Assembly: GCF_008123425.1 (NCBI RefSeq)
Contig: NZ_VSSS01000007.1
Location: 62,001-126,000 of the forward strand
Reading direction: 5' to 3'
DNA: 64,000 nt
Source: Bradyrhizobium rifense
GTDB taxonomy: Bacteria > Pseudomonadota > Alphaproteobacteria > Rhizobiales > Xanthobacteraceae
Part shown: positions 24,849-34,357 of the stretch, piece after piece
Position numbering within the stretch: the first letter of the stretch is position 1
Layout of the letters: every line of letters begins with the position of its first letter
Notes under the pieces: model-generated
Seen by the model: only the letters and a program-made list of their open reading frames with translations
What the model was told of the DNA's origin: nothing
Databases searched by the model: none
Program-made: the position numbers and the translations under genes

Positions 24849-27725
24849 ATGATCGAGAAAAACTACCAGCCCGCCGATATCGAAGCCCGCATGTCCGTCG
24901 TGTGGGAGGACAGCCTCGCCTTCAAGGCCGGCCGGCCCGACCGACGCGACGCCGTGCCCTTTACCATCGTGATCCCGCCGCCGAACGTGACGGGCTCGCT
25001 GCACATGGGCCACGCCCTCAACAACACGCTCCAGGACATCCTGTGCCGCTTTGAGCGCATGCGAGGCCGCGACGTGCTGTGGCAGCCCGGGACCGACCAT
25101 GCCGGTATCGCCACCCAGATGGTGGTCGAGCGGCAGCTGATGGAGCGCCAGCAGCCCGGCCGTCGCGAGATGGGCCGCGAGAAATTTCTGGAGCGGGTCT
25201 GGCAATGGAAGGCCGAGAGCGGCGACACCATCATCAACCAGCTCAAGCGCCTCGGCGCTTCCTGCGACTGGTCGCGCGAACGCTTCACCATGGACGAGGG
25301 CCTGTCCAAGGCCGTCATCAAGGTGTTCGTCGAATTGCATCGCGACGGCCTGATCTACAAGGACAAGCGGCTGGTGAACTGGGACACCAAGCTCTTGACC
25401 GCGATCTCCGATCTCGAAGTGCAGCAGACCGAGGTGAAGGGCCACCTCTGGTATCTGCGCTATCCGATCGAAGGCAAAACGTTCAGCCCCGAGGATCCCA
25501 CGACATTCATCGTGGTCGCCACGACGCGCCCGGAGACCATGCTCGGCGATACCGGCGTGGCCGTGCATCCGGAGGATGAGCGCTACCAGAAGCTGGTCGG
25601 CAAGAACGTCATCCTGCCGCTGGTCGGCCGCAAGGTTAAGATCGTCGCCGACGACTATTCCGATCCGGAAAAGGGCTCGGGCGCGGTGAAGGTGACGCCG
25701 GCGCACGATTTCAACGATTTCGAGGTGGGCAATCGCCATGGCCTGCGCCGCATCAGCGTGCTCGACAAGGAAGGCTGCCTCGATCTCCTCGACAACGAGG
25801 ATTATCTGAAGGGCCTGCCGGAAGGCGCCTCGCAATTCGCCGAGGAGTTCAACAAGGTCGACCGCTTTGCGGCGCGCAAGCGCATCGTGGAGCGGCTGGA
25901 ATCGTTCGGCTTCGTCGAGCGCATCGAGCCGCACACCCACATGGTGCCGCATGGCGACCGCTCGAACAGCGTGATCGAGCCGTATCTGACCGATCAGTGG
26001 TACGTGGACGCCAAGACACTCGCAAAACCCGCGATGGCGGCGGTGCGTTCGGGCGAGACGTCGTTCGTCCCGAAGAACTGGGAAAAGACCTATTTCGAGT
26101 GGATGGAGAACATCCAGCCCTGGTGCATCTCGCGTCAGCTCTGGTGGGGCCATCAAATCCCGGCCTGGTACGGTCCCGACGGCAAGGTGTTCGTCGCCGA
26201 GACCGAGGAAGAGGCCGTCAGCCACGCGCTCGGCTACTATGTCGAGCAGGAAGTCATCACGGTCGAGCAGGGCCGCGAGATGGCGCTCGACCGCAACAAG
26301 CGCGAAGGCTTCATCACCCGCGACGAGGACGTGCTCGACACCTGGTTCTCCTCGGCGCTGTGGCCGTTCTCGACGCTCGGCTGGCCGGAAGACGCGCCCG
26401 AGGTGCAGCGCTACTACCCGACCAACGCGCTGGTGACGGGCTTCGACATCATCTTCTTCTGGGTCGCCCGGATGATGATGATGGGCCTGCACTTCATGAA
26501 GGAGGTGCCGTTCTCGACCATCTACATCCACGCCCTCGTCCGCGACGAGAAGGGCGCCAAGATGTCGAAGTCGAAGGGCAACGTCATCGACCCGCTCAAC
26601 CTGATCGACGAGTACGGCGCGGACGCGCTGCGCTTCACGCTGGCGGCGATGGCGGCGCAGGGCCGCGATATCAAGCTCGCCACCAGCCGCGTCGAGGGCT
26701 ACCGCAATTTCGCAACCAAGCTCTGGAACGCGTCCCGCTTCGCGGAGATGAACCATTGCGCCGTGCCCGAGGGTTTCGAGCCGGCAAAGGCCAAGGAGAC
26801 GCTGAACCGCTGGATTGCGCATGAGAGCGCGCACACCACGCGCGAGGTGACCGAGGCCATCGAGGCCTATCGCTTCAACGACGCCGCCGGCGCGATCTAC
26901 CGCTTCGTCTGGAACGTCTATTGCGACTGGTATGTCGAGCTCGCCAAGCCCGTGCTGCTCGGTCCCGACAGTCCGGCCAAGGACGAGACCCGCGCCATGG
27001 TCGCCTGGGCGCGCGACGAGATCCTGAAGCTGCTGCATCCCTTCATGCCGTTCATCACCGAAGAGCTTTGGGAGGTGACGGCCAAGCGCGACGGCCTGCT
27101 CGCGCTGGCGCCATGGCCGCTGAAGCCGTCCGGTCCGACGCCGGAGCAGCTTGCGATGCTTGCGGCTGCGGCCGGCCCGACTGATCCGCTGATCTCACCT
27201 GCGTTCGTCATGCCGATCTTCGACCATGCCGACTTCACCGATCCCAAGGCGGAAGCCGAGATCGGCTGGGTGATCGATCTGGTCACGCAGATCCGTTCGG
27301 TGCGCGCCGAGATGAACATCCCGCCCGCGACGCTGACGGCGCTCGTGCTCGCGGGTGCCTCGGCCGAGACCAGGGAACGCGCACCGCGCTGGACCGACGT
27401 CATCAAGCGCATGGCGCGACTCTCTGACATCTCCTTCGCCGACCGCGCGCCCGATGGTGCAGTTCAGCTCCTCGTCCGCGGCGAGGTGGCTGCGCTGCCG
27501 CTGAAGGGGGTGATCGATGTTGCGGCCGAGCGCACGCGTCTCGACAAGGAGATCGCGAAAGCCGACGCCGACATCAAGCGCGCGGAGTCCAAGCTGGCGA
27601 ACGAGAAATTCGTCGCCAACGCGGCCGAAGAGGTCGTCGAGGAGGAGCGCGAAAAGCGCGAGGCGGCGCTGGCCCGCAAGGCCAAGCTGCTTGAGGCGCT
27701 CGAGCGGCTGAAGCAGGCGTCCTAG
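24849..27725 (+). CDS. valS: valyl-tRNA synthetase
   Basis: A 958-residue class I synthetase that charges tRNA-Val. PPPNVTGSLHMGHALNNT contains the HIGH-type motif HMGH at residues 52-55, and KMSKS is at 571-575. The CP1 editing domain (TTRPETMLGDTGVAVHPED) and a C-terminal coiled coil (VDVAAERTRLDKEIAKADAD ... LLEALERLKQ) complete the family layout. Length is normal. It follows popZ by about 130 bases. A palindromic repeat separates its end from the convergent glycosylase gene. Confidence 0.98.
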   Translation: MIEKNYQPADIEARMSVVWEDSLAFKAGRPDRRDAVPFTIVIPPPNVTGSLHMGHALNNTLQDILCRFERMRGRDVLWQPGTDHAGIATQMVVERQLMERQQPGRREMGREKFLERVWQWKAESGDTIINQLKRLGASCDWSRERFTMDEGLSKAVIKVFVELHRDGLIYKDKRLVNWDTKLLTAISDLEVQQTEVKGHLWYLRYPIEGKTFSPEDPTTFIVVATTRPETMLGDTGVAVHPEDERYQKLVGKNVILPLVGRKVKIVADDYSDPEKGSGAVKVTPAHDFNDFEVGNRHGLRRISVLDKEGCLDLLDNEDYLKGLPEGASQFAEEFNKVDRFAARKRIVERLESFGFVERIEPHTHMVPHGDRSNSVIEPYLTDQWYVDAKTLAKPAMAAVRSGETSFVPKNWEKTYFEWMENIQPWCISRQLWWGHQIPAWYGPDGKVFVAETEEEAVSHALGYYVEQEVITVEQGREMALDRNKREGFITRDEDVLDTWFSSALWPFSTLGWPEDAPEVQRYYPTNALVTGFDIIFFWVARMMMMGLHFMKEVPFSTIYIHALVRDEKGAKMSKSKGNVIDPLNLIDEYGADALRFTLAAMAAQGRDIKLATSRVEGYRNFATKLWNASRFAEMNHCAVPEGFEPAKAKETLNRWIAHESAHTTREVTEAIEAYRFNDAAGAIYRFVWNVYCDWYVELAKPVLLGPDSPAKDETRAMVAWARDEILKLLHPFMPFITEELWEVTAKRDGLLALAPWPLKPSGPTPEQLAMLAAAAGPTDPLISPAFVMPIFDHADFTDPKAEAEIGWVIDLVTQIRSVRAEMNIPPATLTALVLAGASAETRERAPRWTDVIKRMARLSDISFADRAPDGAVQLLVRGEVAALPLKGVIDVAAERTRLDKEIAKADADIKRAESKLANEKFVANAAEEVVEEEREKREAALARKAKLLEALERLKQAS

Positions 27726-27726
27726 A

Positions 27727-27770
27727 GCGTTTTCGAGCGAAGTGGATCCCGGTTCGCGTAAAGAAAACGC
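27727..27770. repeat. short palindromic repeat between convergent genes
   Basis: GCGTTTTC at one end and GAAAACGC at the other form perfect 8-base arms around a 28-base centre (GAGCGAAGTGGATCCCGGTT...). I recall near-identical elements scattered through Bradyrhizobium and relatives. It starts within 2 bases of the valS stop and ends just before the end of the convergent glycosylase gene, so it may serve as a two-way terminator. Confidence 0.7.
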
Positions 27771-27771
27771 G

Positions 27772-28374
27772 TCATTTCGGAAACGGCTTGCTGAGGAATT
27801 TCGAGCCCTTGACGCCATAGCGCCAGGGCAGCTCGACGGCTTTGGTGATGCCGATCCGGATGCCGGTCGCGACTTCGACGTCTGCCGTCCGCGCATGCAG
27901 CGCGATCGGCGGGCGGTCCAGCGGCAGGGTGTTGTGCGCGATGGTGATGCCGAGCGCTTCCGTCAGCTTGCCCGGGCCCGAGCACAGCGCATGCACATCG
28001 ACAGCATGGCGGCGCCGGCGCATCGCGGCCAAGCCATGCGTCGGCTCCAGCGCGCGGATCAGGACGGCTGCAGCCGAACCTTCCTCCTCGCAGACGAAGT
28101 TGATGCACCAGTGGATGCCGTAGGAGCGATAGACATAGACATAGCCGGGCCGGCCAAACATGATCTGGTTCCGCGGCGTCGGGCCGTTGTAGGAGTGCGC
28201 CGCCGGCTCGGTATGATGATAGGCCTCGACCTCGACAATGATTCCACCGATGCCGTTGACCAGCATGGTCGCCCCGATCAGATCGGGCGCGACCTCGCGC
28301 ACGCTGCGCGCAAAAAAGGCACGCTTCAGCGCTTTGCCGAGCCGCGGTGTGGAAGTGTTCGAGGTTGGAGCCAT
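27772..28374 (-). CDS. DNA-3-methyladenine glycosylase (AAG/MPG family)
   Basis: A 200-residue monofunctional glycosylase that removes alkylated purines in base-excision repair. Family blocks are the [21 protein letters not shown] region with the catalytic glutamate in VEVEAYHH, then [35 protein letters not shown] and the C-terminal [14 protein letters not shown]. The ATG at 28374 is chosen; an upstream in-frame extension to 28464 looks non-coding. It faces valS tail to tail. Confidence 0.92.
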   Translation of the reverse strand: MAPTSNTSTPRLGKALKRAFFARSVREVAPDLIGATMLVNGIGGIIVEVEAYHHTEPAAHSYNGPTPRNQIMFGRPGYVYVYRSYGIHWCINFVCEEEGSAAAVLIRALEPTHGLAAMRRRRHAVDVHALCSGPGKLTEALGITIAHNTLPLDRPPIALHARTADVEVATGIRIGITKAVELPWRYGVKGSKFLSKPFPK

Positions 28375-28504
28375 TCGAGGTGAGAATCGCCTGAGAACAG
28401 AGCAGGATATTGCCCATATCTGCCATGTTCCCTGAAGAGGCGCGAGCCGGGTTGCGGCAGGCAACCAGACCGACTAGGTAGGACCTGAACAGACCGGACA
28501 GATC

Positions 28505-29461
28505 ATGGTCGTTATTGTCGATACCATCACGAACCCGTTGCGCCCGCGCCACCCCGAAAAGGTGAACCGCCCAGATTCCGCTTCGCCGCCGAAGCCGGAC
28601 TGGATCCGCGTACGCGCCCCGAATACCCGCGGCTATGCCGACACCCGCAACATCGTGCGCGCCAATGGCCTGCACACGGTGTGCGAGGAGGCGGGCTGCC
28701 CGAATATCGGCGAGTGCTGGGACAAGAAGCACGCGACCTTTATGATCATGGGTGACACCTGCACCCGGGCCTGCGCCTTCTGCAACGTCAAGACCGGCAT
28801 GCCCAATGCGCTTGATGCGGCCGAGCCGCAGAATGTCGCCGAGGCCGTCGCCAAGCTGGGCCTCGCCCACGTCGTCATCACCTCGGTCGACCGCGACGAT
28901 CTCGCCGACGGCGGCGCCGAGCATTTTGCAGAGACCATCCGCGCAATCCGCGCTGCATGCCCCTCGACCACGATCGAGATCCTGACGCCCGACTTCCTCC
29001 GCAAGGAAGGCGCGCTCGAGGTCGTCGTCGCGGCGCGGCCGGACGTCTTCAACCACAATCTCGAGACCGTGCCGTCGCGTTATCTCACGGTGCGGCCGGG
29101 CGCGCGCTACTTCCACTCGATCCGGCTGCTGCAGCGGGTCAAGGAGCTCGATCCCACCATCTTCACCAAGTCCGGCATCATGGTCGGCCTCGGCGAGGAG
29201 CGCCACGAGGTGCAGCAGGTGATGGACGATCTGCGCTCGGCGGACGTCGACTTCCTGACCATCGGGCAATATCTCCAGCCGACCCGCAAGCATCACGCCG
29301 TGATGCGTTACGTGCCGCCGGACGAGTTCAGTTCTTACGAGAAAGTCGCCTACACCAAGGGCTTCCTGATGGTGTCGGCGAGCCCGCTCACCCGTTCGTC
29401 GCATCATGCCGGCGAGGATTTTGCGAGACTGAAGGCCGCGCGGGCCGCGACCGCCCGCTGA
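28505..29461 (+). CDS. lipA: lipoyl synthase
   Basis: A 318-residue radical-SAM enzyme that inserts two sulphurs into octanoyl-carrier domains to make lipoate. Cysteines 60, 65 and 71 (C-x4-C-x5-C) bind the auxiliary cluster that donates sulphur, and 86, 90 and 93 (C-x3-C-x2-C in CTRACAFC) bind the radical-SAM cluster. The [15 protein letters not shown]-terminus carries the conserved RSSYHA-type serine. The next gene (RatA/COQ10-like) follows 6 bases later, an arrangement common in alphaproteobacteria. Confidence 0.97.
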   Translation: MVVIVDTITNPLRPRHPEKVNRPDSASPPKPDWIRVRAPNTRGYADTRNIVRANGLHTVCEEAGCPNIGECWDKKHATFMIMGDTCTRACAFCNVKTGMPNALDAAEPQNVAEAVAKLGLAHVVITSVDRDDLADGGAEHFAETIRAIRAACPSTTIEILTPDFLRKEGALEVVVAARPDVFNHNLETVPSRYLTVRPGARYFHSIRLLQRVKELDPTIFTKSGIMVGLGEERHEVQQVMDDLRSADVDFLTIGQYLQPTRKHHAVMRYVPPDEFSSYEKVAYTKGFLMVSASPLTRSSHHAGEDFARLKAARAATAR

Positions 29462-29467
29462 ACCGCT

Positions 29468-29938
29468 ATGCCCAAATTTTCAAGCAAGCGCCGTGTTCAT
29501 CACAGCGCACCCAAGATGTTTGATCTGGTCGCCGATGTCGAGCGCTACCCGGAATTCGTGCCGTTATGCAGCGCGTTGAAGATCCGTCAGCGCATGGCAA
29601 AACCCGACGGCACCGAGGTGCTGGTCGCCGACATGACGGTGTCGTTCAAGCTGGTCAAGGAATCCTTCACCAGTCGCGTGACGCTCGATCGCGCCAATCT
29701 GAAAATCCTGGTCGAATATCTGCAAGGTCCGTTCAGTAATCTCGAAAACCGCTGGACGTTCGAACCCAAAGGCGATGACGTCTGCGATGTCGGTTTCTTC
29801 CTCGCCTATGAATTCAGGAGCCGCATGCTGGCGATGCTGATGGGCTCGATGTTCGACGCAGCGTTCGCGCGCTTCTCCACTGCGTTCGAGAAGCGCGCCG
29901 ATGCGATTTACGGCCGTCCGAAGCTGGCGTCGACCTGA
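29468..29938 (+). CDS. SRPBCC/COQ10-like protein (RatA family)
   Basis: A 156-residue START-like helix-grip protein. The start HHSAPKMFDLVADVERYPEFVP is the family signature, followed by FSNLENRWTFEP and a C-terminal helix (MFDAAFARFSTAFEKRADAIYG). Homologues include mitochondrial Coq10, a ubiquinone-binding chaperone, and E. coli RatA. A ubiquinone-related role is more likely in this lineage than a toxin role (inference). It is coupled to lipA. Its stop is directly adjacent to the end of the convergent cytochrome gene. Confidence 0.9.
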   Translation: MPKFSSKRRVHHSAPKMFDLVADVERYPEFVPLCSALKIRQRMAKPDGTEVLVADMTVSFKLVKESFTSRVTLDRANLKILVEYLQGPFSNLENRWTFEPKGDDVCDVGFFLAYEFRSRMLAMLMGSMFDAAFARFSTAFEKRADAIYGRPKLAST

Positions 29939-30754
29939 TCAATCCACCGCCTTCACCACATCCGGCGGCTGCGAGGCGTAATAGGCCGCGGCGGCCTCGA
30001 TTTCCTGCGGCGTCATGGCGCGGGCGATGTTGCGCATCTGCTGGCTGATGTCATTGCGCCGCTCGCCTGAGGCAAACGCCTGGAGTTGCGCCTTCATATA
30101 GGCCTCGGACTGCCCCTCCAGCCAGGGGCTGCCGGTCTTGTTGTCGAGGCTGCCATGGCAGGCGCCGCAGGGCGCGATGCCGCGCATGGGCGCGCCGTAG
30201 ATAACGATGTTGGGTTTTGGGAGCTGCGGCGTCGGGTGATAGGCGGGCAGCCGCGGCAGATAGGCGTAGTAGTTTGAGAGGTCGGCGATTTCCTCCTCCG
30301 TCAGGTTGACGGCGAAGGGTGACATCACGGCATTGCTGCGCGCGCCGGAGCGGAAATCGTGCAGCTCCTTGTAGATCACGGCGGCATATTGGCCGGCGAG
30401 GTTCGGCGAATCCGCGCGGCTGATGCCGGTTGGCCCGTGGCAGATCGCGCAACGCTGGGCCAGCGTCGCGCCTCGGCCGATCGCCTCCTGGCTCGGACGC
30501 GACAGCGTATGCGAGGTGAGCACGACCTCCGAGAGACCTTTGTTTTGCTCCGGCGCCGGCACGCTTGCGGCACGCTGCGGCACGCCGGCGGCGCTGCAGA
30601 TCGCATCCCAGACGTTTGCAAACTGAACCCAGGGCTGCGCGAAGGGTAGCACGACGAAGCCGGCAATCGCCGTCACGATCAGGATCGCGGCGGTGATACC
30701 GACGCCCCGCGTGAAATGAGGATTGTTGAAGGTGAAGAGGTCGCGGGTGCTCAT
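29939..30754 (-). CDS. membrane-anchored dihaem cytochrome c
   Basis: A 271-residue cytochrome with an N-terminal membrane anchor (GVGITAAILIVTAIAGFVVL) and two haem-c sites, CAICH at 102-106 and CGACH at 196-200, in two class-I-like domains. It is the last gene of the oxidase operon, and its ATG overlaps the TGA of subunit I (ATGA). It probably feeds electrons to, or forms a fixed subunit of, the oxidase, replacing a soluble cytochrome c. Confidence 0.92.
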   Translation of the reverse strand: MSTRDLFTFNNPHFTRGVGITAAILIVTAIAGFVVLPFAQPWVQFANVWDAICSAAGVPQRAASVPAPEQNKGLSEVVLTSHTLSRPSQEAIGRGATLAQRCAICHGPTGISRADSPNLAGQYAAVIYKELHDFRSGARSNAVMSPFAVNLTEEEIADLSNYYAYLPRLPAYHPTPQLPKPNIVIYGAPMRGIAPCGACHGSLDNKTGSPWLEGQSEAYMKAQLQAFASGERRNDISQQMRNIARAMTPQEIEAAAAYYASQPPDVVKAVD

Positions 30755-32376
30755 CACTGCGCTCCCACATAGACGGCCGGCACCGACGTACCTGCCGTGG
30801 TCGCGAGGTTGAGGATCGGATAGCCGTAATTGGTGATGGTCAGCACAATCATCAGCGCCACCCACAGCGCATGCGTGTTGAGCGCAACCGGCACGGTCGC
30901 CGGCTGATGCACGGCAATCGCGAAACGATAGGGACCGGCGTCGATCTGCGGTGCGCGCATGCCCCGTGCCAGGATGACGATGAACATGATGCCCGAAGTC
31001 AGCAGGATGAAGCCGCCAATTGCGGAGAAAGTCACGGAGAGCGCCTGCGGCGCGATCGCGGGATCGCCGAAGTCGAAATAGGCCATGCGGCGCGGCATGC
31101 CGAGAATGCCGACCCAGTGCCACGGGAAGGTGGTGACGATCATGCCGACGAACCACAGCCAGAGCTGGGTGCGGATCAGGCGGACGTCAATCAGCTCGCG
31201 GCCCGTCAGATGCGGCCACAGATCATAGGCGATCGCAAAATACATGATCACGATGGCGCCGCCGAAGATCAGGTGGAAATGGCCAGTGATCCACTGCGTG
31301 TTGTGAATGGACGCATCGAGCTGATAGCTCATGTTGATGAGCCCGCCGGCGCCGCCGAAGCCGAGCATGACGAACGAGAATGCCAGAGCCAGCATCATCG
31401 GATTGTCCCAGGGCAGGGCCCTGATCCAGCCGAACAGGCCGCGGCCGCCGCGCAAGCGCGCGGCGATCTCCACGGACGCGCAGATCGTGAACACGGTCAG
31501 CAGTGTCGGCAACGCCACCAGCGCGGTGAAGGCCGAATGGACGAACTTGAAGCCGGCGCCGACCTGCGGATCGGCAAACGTGTGGTGCATGCCGATCGGC
31601 ATCGCCACCACCAGGAACAGGATGAACGAGATCCGCGCCATGCTGTCGGAATAAACCCGGCCGCCGATCGCGCGCGGCACGATGGTATAATAGGCGATGT
31701 AGGTCGGCATTAGCCAGAAATAGACGATGGCGTGCAGCGTCCAGGAGAAGAAGATGCGGGCGAGGCCGGCGTCGATCGTGTTCTTCAGCCCGGCCGCGAC
31801 GGGGATGATCTGCAGCAGCAGCTCGAGCGCCGCACCCACGGCAGTCCAGGCCCACAGATACGAGCCCGCGACATTGGCAAACATTGCGAGCGGCACCGGC
31901 GCGCCGGGATGGGCCTTGCGCCAGACGCGCAGATTGATCGCCATCAGCGCGACCCAGATCCAGGAGCCGACCACGACCAGCACGACGCCGAGATAGTAGA
32001 AGAGGTTGCCGATCAGCGGTGGATAGAACGTGTAGAGCACCGAGGCGCGGCCGAGCGCGATCGGGATCACCGCCATGACGCTGCCGATGACGATCAGCCA
32101 GAAGCCGGTCCAGGCCCAGCGCACGCCGACCAGACGCTGCTCCAGCGCGGACTCGCTGATGGCATAACCAAAGCCCATCGCGACCAGGGTCGGGAACACA
32201 TAGCCCATCACCGTGCCATGCGCGGTCAGCGAGCGGTAGTAGAGCTCGGGGTTGGAGAGCCAGGTGCCGATCGGGCTGCGGATGAACATCTGCCAGGCGC
32301 CGAGCGTGAGGGCGACGCCAAACACGGCGAAGGCAAACCAGAAATGGGCGAGAATGAGCTTCCTATTGACCAACAC
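30754..32376 (-). CDS. cytochrome c oxidase subunit I, ba3 type (haem-copper oxidase B family)
   Basis: A 540-residue catalytic subunit with about 13 membrane helices. His53 (SLTAHGTVMGY) is a low-spin haem ligand. His215 and Tyr219 in WTLHAIVYFW are the CuB ligand and cross-linked tyrosine, His264-His265 (MHHTF) the other CuB ligands, and His366 and His368 (GHFHL) the haem ligands. The HAIVYFWLMP and RGGRGLFGWIRALPWDNP blocks match Thermus ba3 rather than A-type oxidases. B-family enzymes usually have high oxygen affinity. The start is GTG 32376, overlapping the end of subunit II by 14 bases. Confidence 0.94.
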   Translation of the reverse strand: MLVNRKLILAHFWFAFAVFGVALTLGAWQMFIRSPIGTWLSNPELYYRSLTAHGTVMGYVFPTLVAMGFGYAISESALEQRLVGVRWAWTGFWLIVIGSVMAVIPIALGRASVLYTFYPPLIGNLFYYLGVVLVVVGSWIWVALMAINLRVWRKAHPGAPVPLAMFANVAGSYLWAWTAVGAALELLLQIIPVAAGLKNTIDAGLARIFFSWTLHAIVYFWLMPTYIAYYTIVPRAIGGRVYSDSMARISFILFLVVAMPIGMHHTFADPQVGAGFKFVHSAFTALVALPTLLTVFTICASVEIAARLRGGRGLFGWIRALPWDNPMMLALAFSFVMLGFGGAGGLINMSYQLDASIHNTQWITGHFHLIFGGAIVIMYFAIAYDLWPHLTGRELIDVRLIRTQLWLWFVGMIVTTFPWHWVGILGMPRRMAYFDFGDPAIAPQALSVTFSAIGGFILLTSGIMFIVILARGMRAPQIDAGPYRFAIAVHQPATVPVALNTHALWVALMIVLTITNYGYPILNLATTAGTSVPAVYVGAQ

Positions 32377-32926
32377 AGCTCAGCCTCCCGCCAGATTTCG
32401 CGCGATTGGCGAAGTCGGCCTTGTCGATCACCTTGACCTTGCCCCACATGCCCTCATGGCCGAAGGAGCAAAACTCCTGGCAGGGCATCAGATAGTCGCC
32501 GGTCTCCGCAAAGCGCATCAGCTGCTCGGAGATGTAGCCGGGCACCAGCATGGTGTTGACGTTGGTGCCCTGGATCAGGATGCCGTGCACGACGTCGGCG
32601 CTGGTGGCGCGCAGCGTAATCGGCGTATCCACGGGGACCACGATGCAGGCCGGCGTGAAGGAATATTGCTGACCGATCGCGCGCACCGTGATATTGCCAT
32701 TGGCCTCCAGCACGCTGCCGAGATTGCTCTCGACGAATTCGCCGGAAAGATGGATCCGCGACGGATCGGTGATCTCGACACGCGGCTGCGGCATGGTCGC
32801 CTGGTGGATGCCGGCGAAGGCCGCGAGCAGCGCCATGCCCACGACGATGATCACGGCAATGGTGGCCCAGCGCCGCTCGACGCGGGCCGCGACCTCGACG
32901 CTGCGATGAGTTTCCTCTGCGCTCAT
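32363..32926 (-). CDS. cytochrome c oxidase subunit II, ba3 type
   Basis: A 187-residue subunit with a single N-terminal helix (ATIAVIIVVGMALLAAFAGI) and a periplasmic cupredoxin domain. The dinuclear CuA ligands are His114, Cys149, Glu151 (backbone), Cys153, His157 and Met160, in CQEFCSFGHEGM. The single-helix form is typical of B-type enzymes; A-type subunit II has two helices. The ATG at 32926 overlaps the stop of the small upstream subunit, and an upstream extension to 32974 is rejected. Confidence 0.94.
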   Translation of the reverse strand: MSAEETHRSVEVAARVERRWATIAVIIVVGMALLAAFAGIHQATMPQPRVEITDPSRIHLSGEFVESNLGSVLEANGNITVRAIGQQYSFTPACIVVPVDTPITLRATSADVVHGILIQGTNVNTMLVPGYISEQLMRFAETGDYLMPCQEFCSFGHEGMWGKVKVIDKADFANRAKSGGRLSCVGQ

Positions 32927-33099
32927 TGCAGCGGTCCGCGCGGCAGGAAGACGAAGAGATAGAACGCAAACCACATCGCGACCACGCAGGCCGTGGCGAT
33001 GCCGGCCAGCACAATCGCGCCGGACGGTCCTTGCGCGACGACCTCCTCGACGGCCTGGTCGGCGGTGGCTGGGCTGGTCGGCGGATCGGAGTTGAACAT
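32923..33099 (-). CDS. putative small oxidase subunit (single-helix, subunit IIa-like)
   Basis: A 58-residue ORF. A soluble acidic N-terminus (MFNSDPPTSPATADQAVEE) is followed by one membrane helix (GAIVLAGIATACVVAMWFAF) ending YLFVFLPRGPLQ. Its stop overlaps the subunit II start (ATGA) and it lies 8 bases after the trihaem cytochrome stop, so it is translated as part of the oxidase operon. Thermus ba3 also has a one-helix subunit IIa. Equivalence is inferred from position and topology, not from clear sequence identity. Confidence 0.75.
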   Translation of the reverse strand: MFNSDPPTSPATADQAVEEVVAQGPSGAIVLAGIATACVVAMWFAFYLFVFLPRGPLQ

Positions 33100-33107
33100 G
33101 ACGCCTC

Positions 33108-34349
33108 TCAGTTCAGCGGTGCGGAGCGCAGCTCGTTGGCCTCGCGCGCCGAGACCGGCGTGCCGCGATTGCCCCAGGCGGTGCGGATGTAGGAGACGAC
33201 GGCGGCGACCTCATTGTCGGAGAGGAGGCCGGCAAACGGCGGCATGCCATAGGGCATCGGATTGCCCTTGGTGCCCGGCGGATAGCCGCCATTGAGCACC
33301 ATGCGGATCGGGTTGACCGCCGACTGCATCTCGATCGACTGGTTGTTGGCGAGCGGCGGCCAGTGCGGCGGCTTGCCTTCGCCCTGCGTGCCGTGACAGC
33401 TCGCGCAGTTCTTGTCGTAGACGGTCTTGCCGAGGCTGATCAGCAGGCTGCTCTCGGTGTTCGGCAGTGCCGAGCTCGCCGGCGGCGGCGACGAGGCCTC
33501 CGCGATGCCCTTGAGGTACACTGCCATCGCCTTGGTGTCGGCGTCATCGAGATATTGCAGGCTGTTGTGCACGACCTCGGCCATCGGGCCGTAGACCACG
33601 CCGCGTGCGGAGACGCCGGTCTGAAGCAGATCGGTGATGTCCTTGATGCTCCAGTCGCCGAGGCCTGCCTCGCGATTGGAGGTGAGCGAGGGCGCGTACC
33701 AGTTCTGCATCGGAATCAGGCCGCCCTTGAAGGCGTCGGATTGCGAGGTGCCGCCGAGTGCGTTGATCGGCGAATGGCACATGCCGCAATGGCCGAGGCC
33801 TTCAACCAGATAAGCGCCGCGATTCCATTCGGCCGATTTGGTCGGATCGGGCTTGAACTCGCCCTCGCTGAAGAACAGCGTGCGCCAGCCGAGGATGAGC
33901 TGGCGATTGTCATAGGGGAAGCGCAGCTCGTGCGGCTTGTTCTTCTGGTTCACCGGTGGGATCGAGCGCAGATAGGCAAAGATCGCGTCGCTGTCGGCGC
34001 GTGTCACCTTTGTGTAGGACGCAAACGGCATCGCCGGATAGATCAGCCCGCCATCCGGGAAACGGCCATTGTGCATGGTCCGGTAGAAATCGTCCGCGCT
34101 CCACTTGCCGATCCCGGTCTCCGGATCGGGCGTGATGTTGGAGGTGTAGATCGTTCCGAACGGGGTCGGCATCGGGCGCGCGCCGGCAAACAGGCGGCCC
34201 TCCGCCGCGGTGTGGCAGGCGGTGCAATCGCCGGCGCGGGCGAGATATTCGCCGCGCGCTATGATGTCACTGGTCTTGTCCTGTGCCTGGGCCACCGTGG
34301 TGAACGCGGCGAGTGCGAGCAGTGTGATCGACAGTTTGAAGCCCATCAT
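33108..34349 (-). CDS. trihaem cytochrome c
   Basis: A 413-residue periplasmic cytochrome with a signal peptide (LSITLLALAAFTTVAQA) and three haem sites: CTACH 42-46, CGMCH 188-192 and CASCH 315-319. The three-domain plan, with RGEYLARAGDCTACH and RGAYLVEGLGHCGMCH, resembles the cytochrome subunits of membrane alcohol and gluconate dehydrogenases. It may be an electron-entry module or a dehydrogenase-linked carrier to the adjacent ba3 oxidase. It lies 8 bases from the preceding and following genes, in the middle of the operon. Confidence 0.9.
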   Translation of the reverse strand: MMGFKLSITLLALAAFTTVAQAQDKTSDIIARGEYLARAGDCTACHTAAEGRLFAGARPMPTPFGTIYTSNITPDPETGIGKWSADDFYRTMHNGRFPDGGLIYPAMPFASYTKVTRADSDAIFAYLRSIPPVNQKNKPHELRFPYDNRQLILGWRTLFFSEGEFKPDPTKSAEWNRGAYLVEGLGHCGMCHSPINALGGTSQSDAFKGGLIPMQNWYAPSLTSNREAGLGDWSIKDITDLLQTGVSARGVVYGPMAEVVHNSLQYLDDADTKAMAVYLKGIAEASSPPPASSALPNTESSLLISLGKTVYDKNCASCHGTQGEGKPPHWPPLANNQSIEMQSAVNPIRMVLNGGYPPGTKGNPMPYGMPPFAGLLSDNEVAAVVSYIRTAWGNRGTPVSAREANELRSAPLN

Positions 34350-34357
34350 CCGCCTCG

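Noticed and set aside
24759-27038. 759-codon open frame on the minus strand opposite valS
   Set aside because: It lies fully antisense to an intact valS and has the His/Arg/Asp-rich composition typical of antisense frames in high-GC genes. It matches no family I know.
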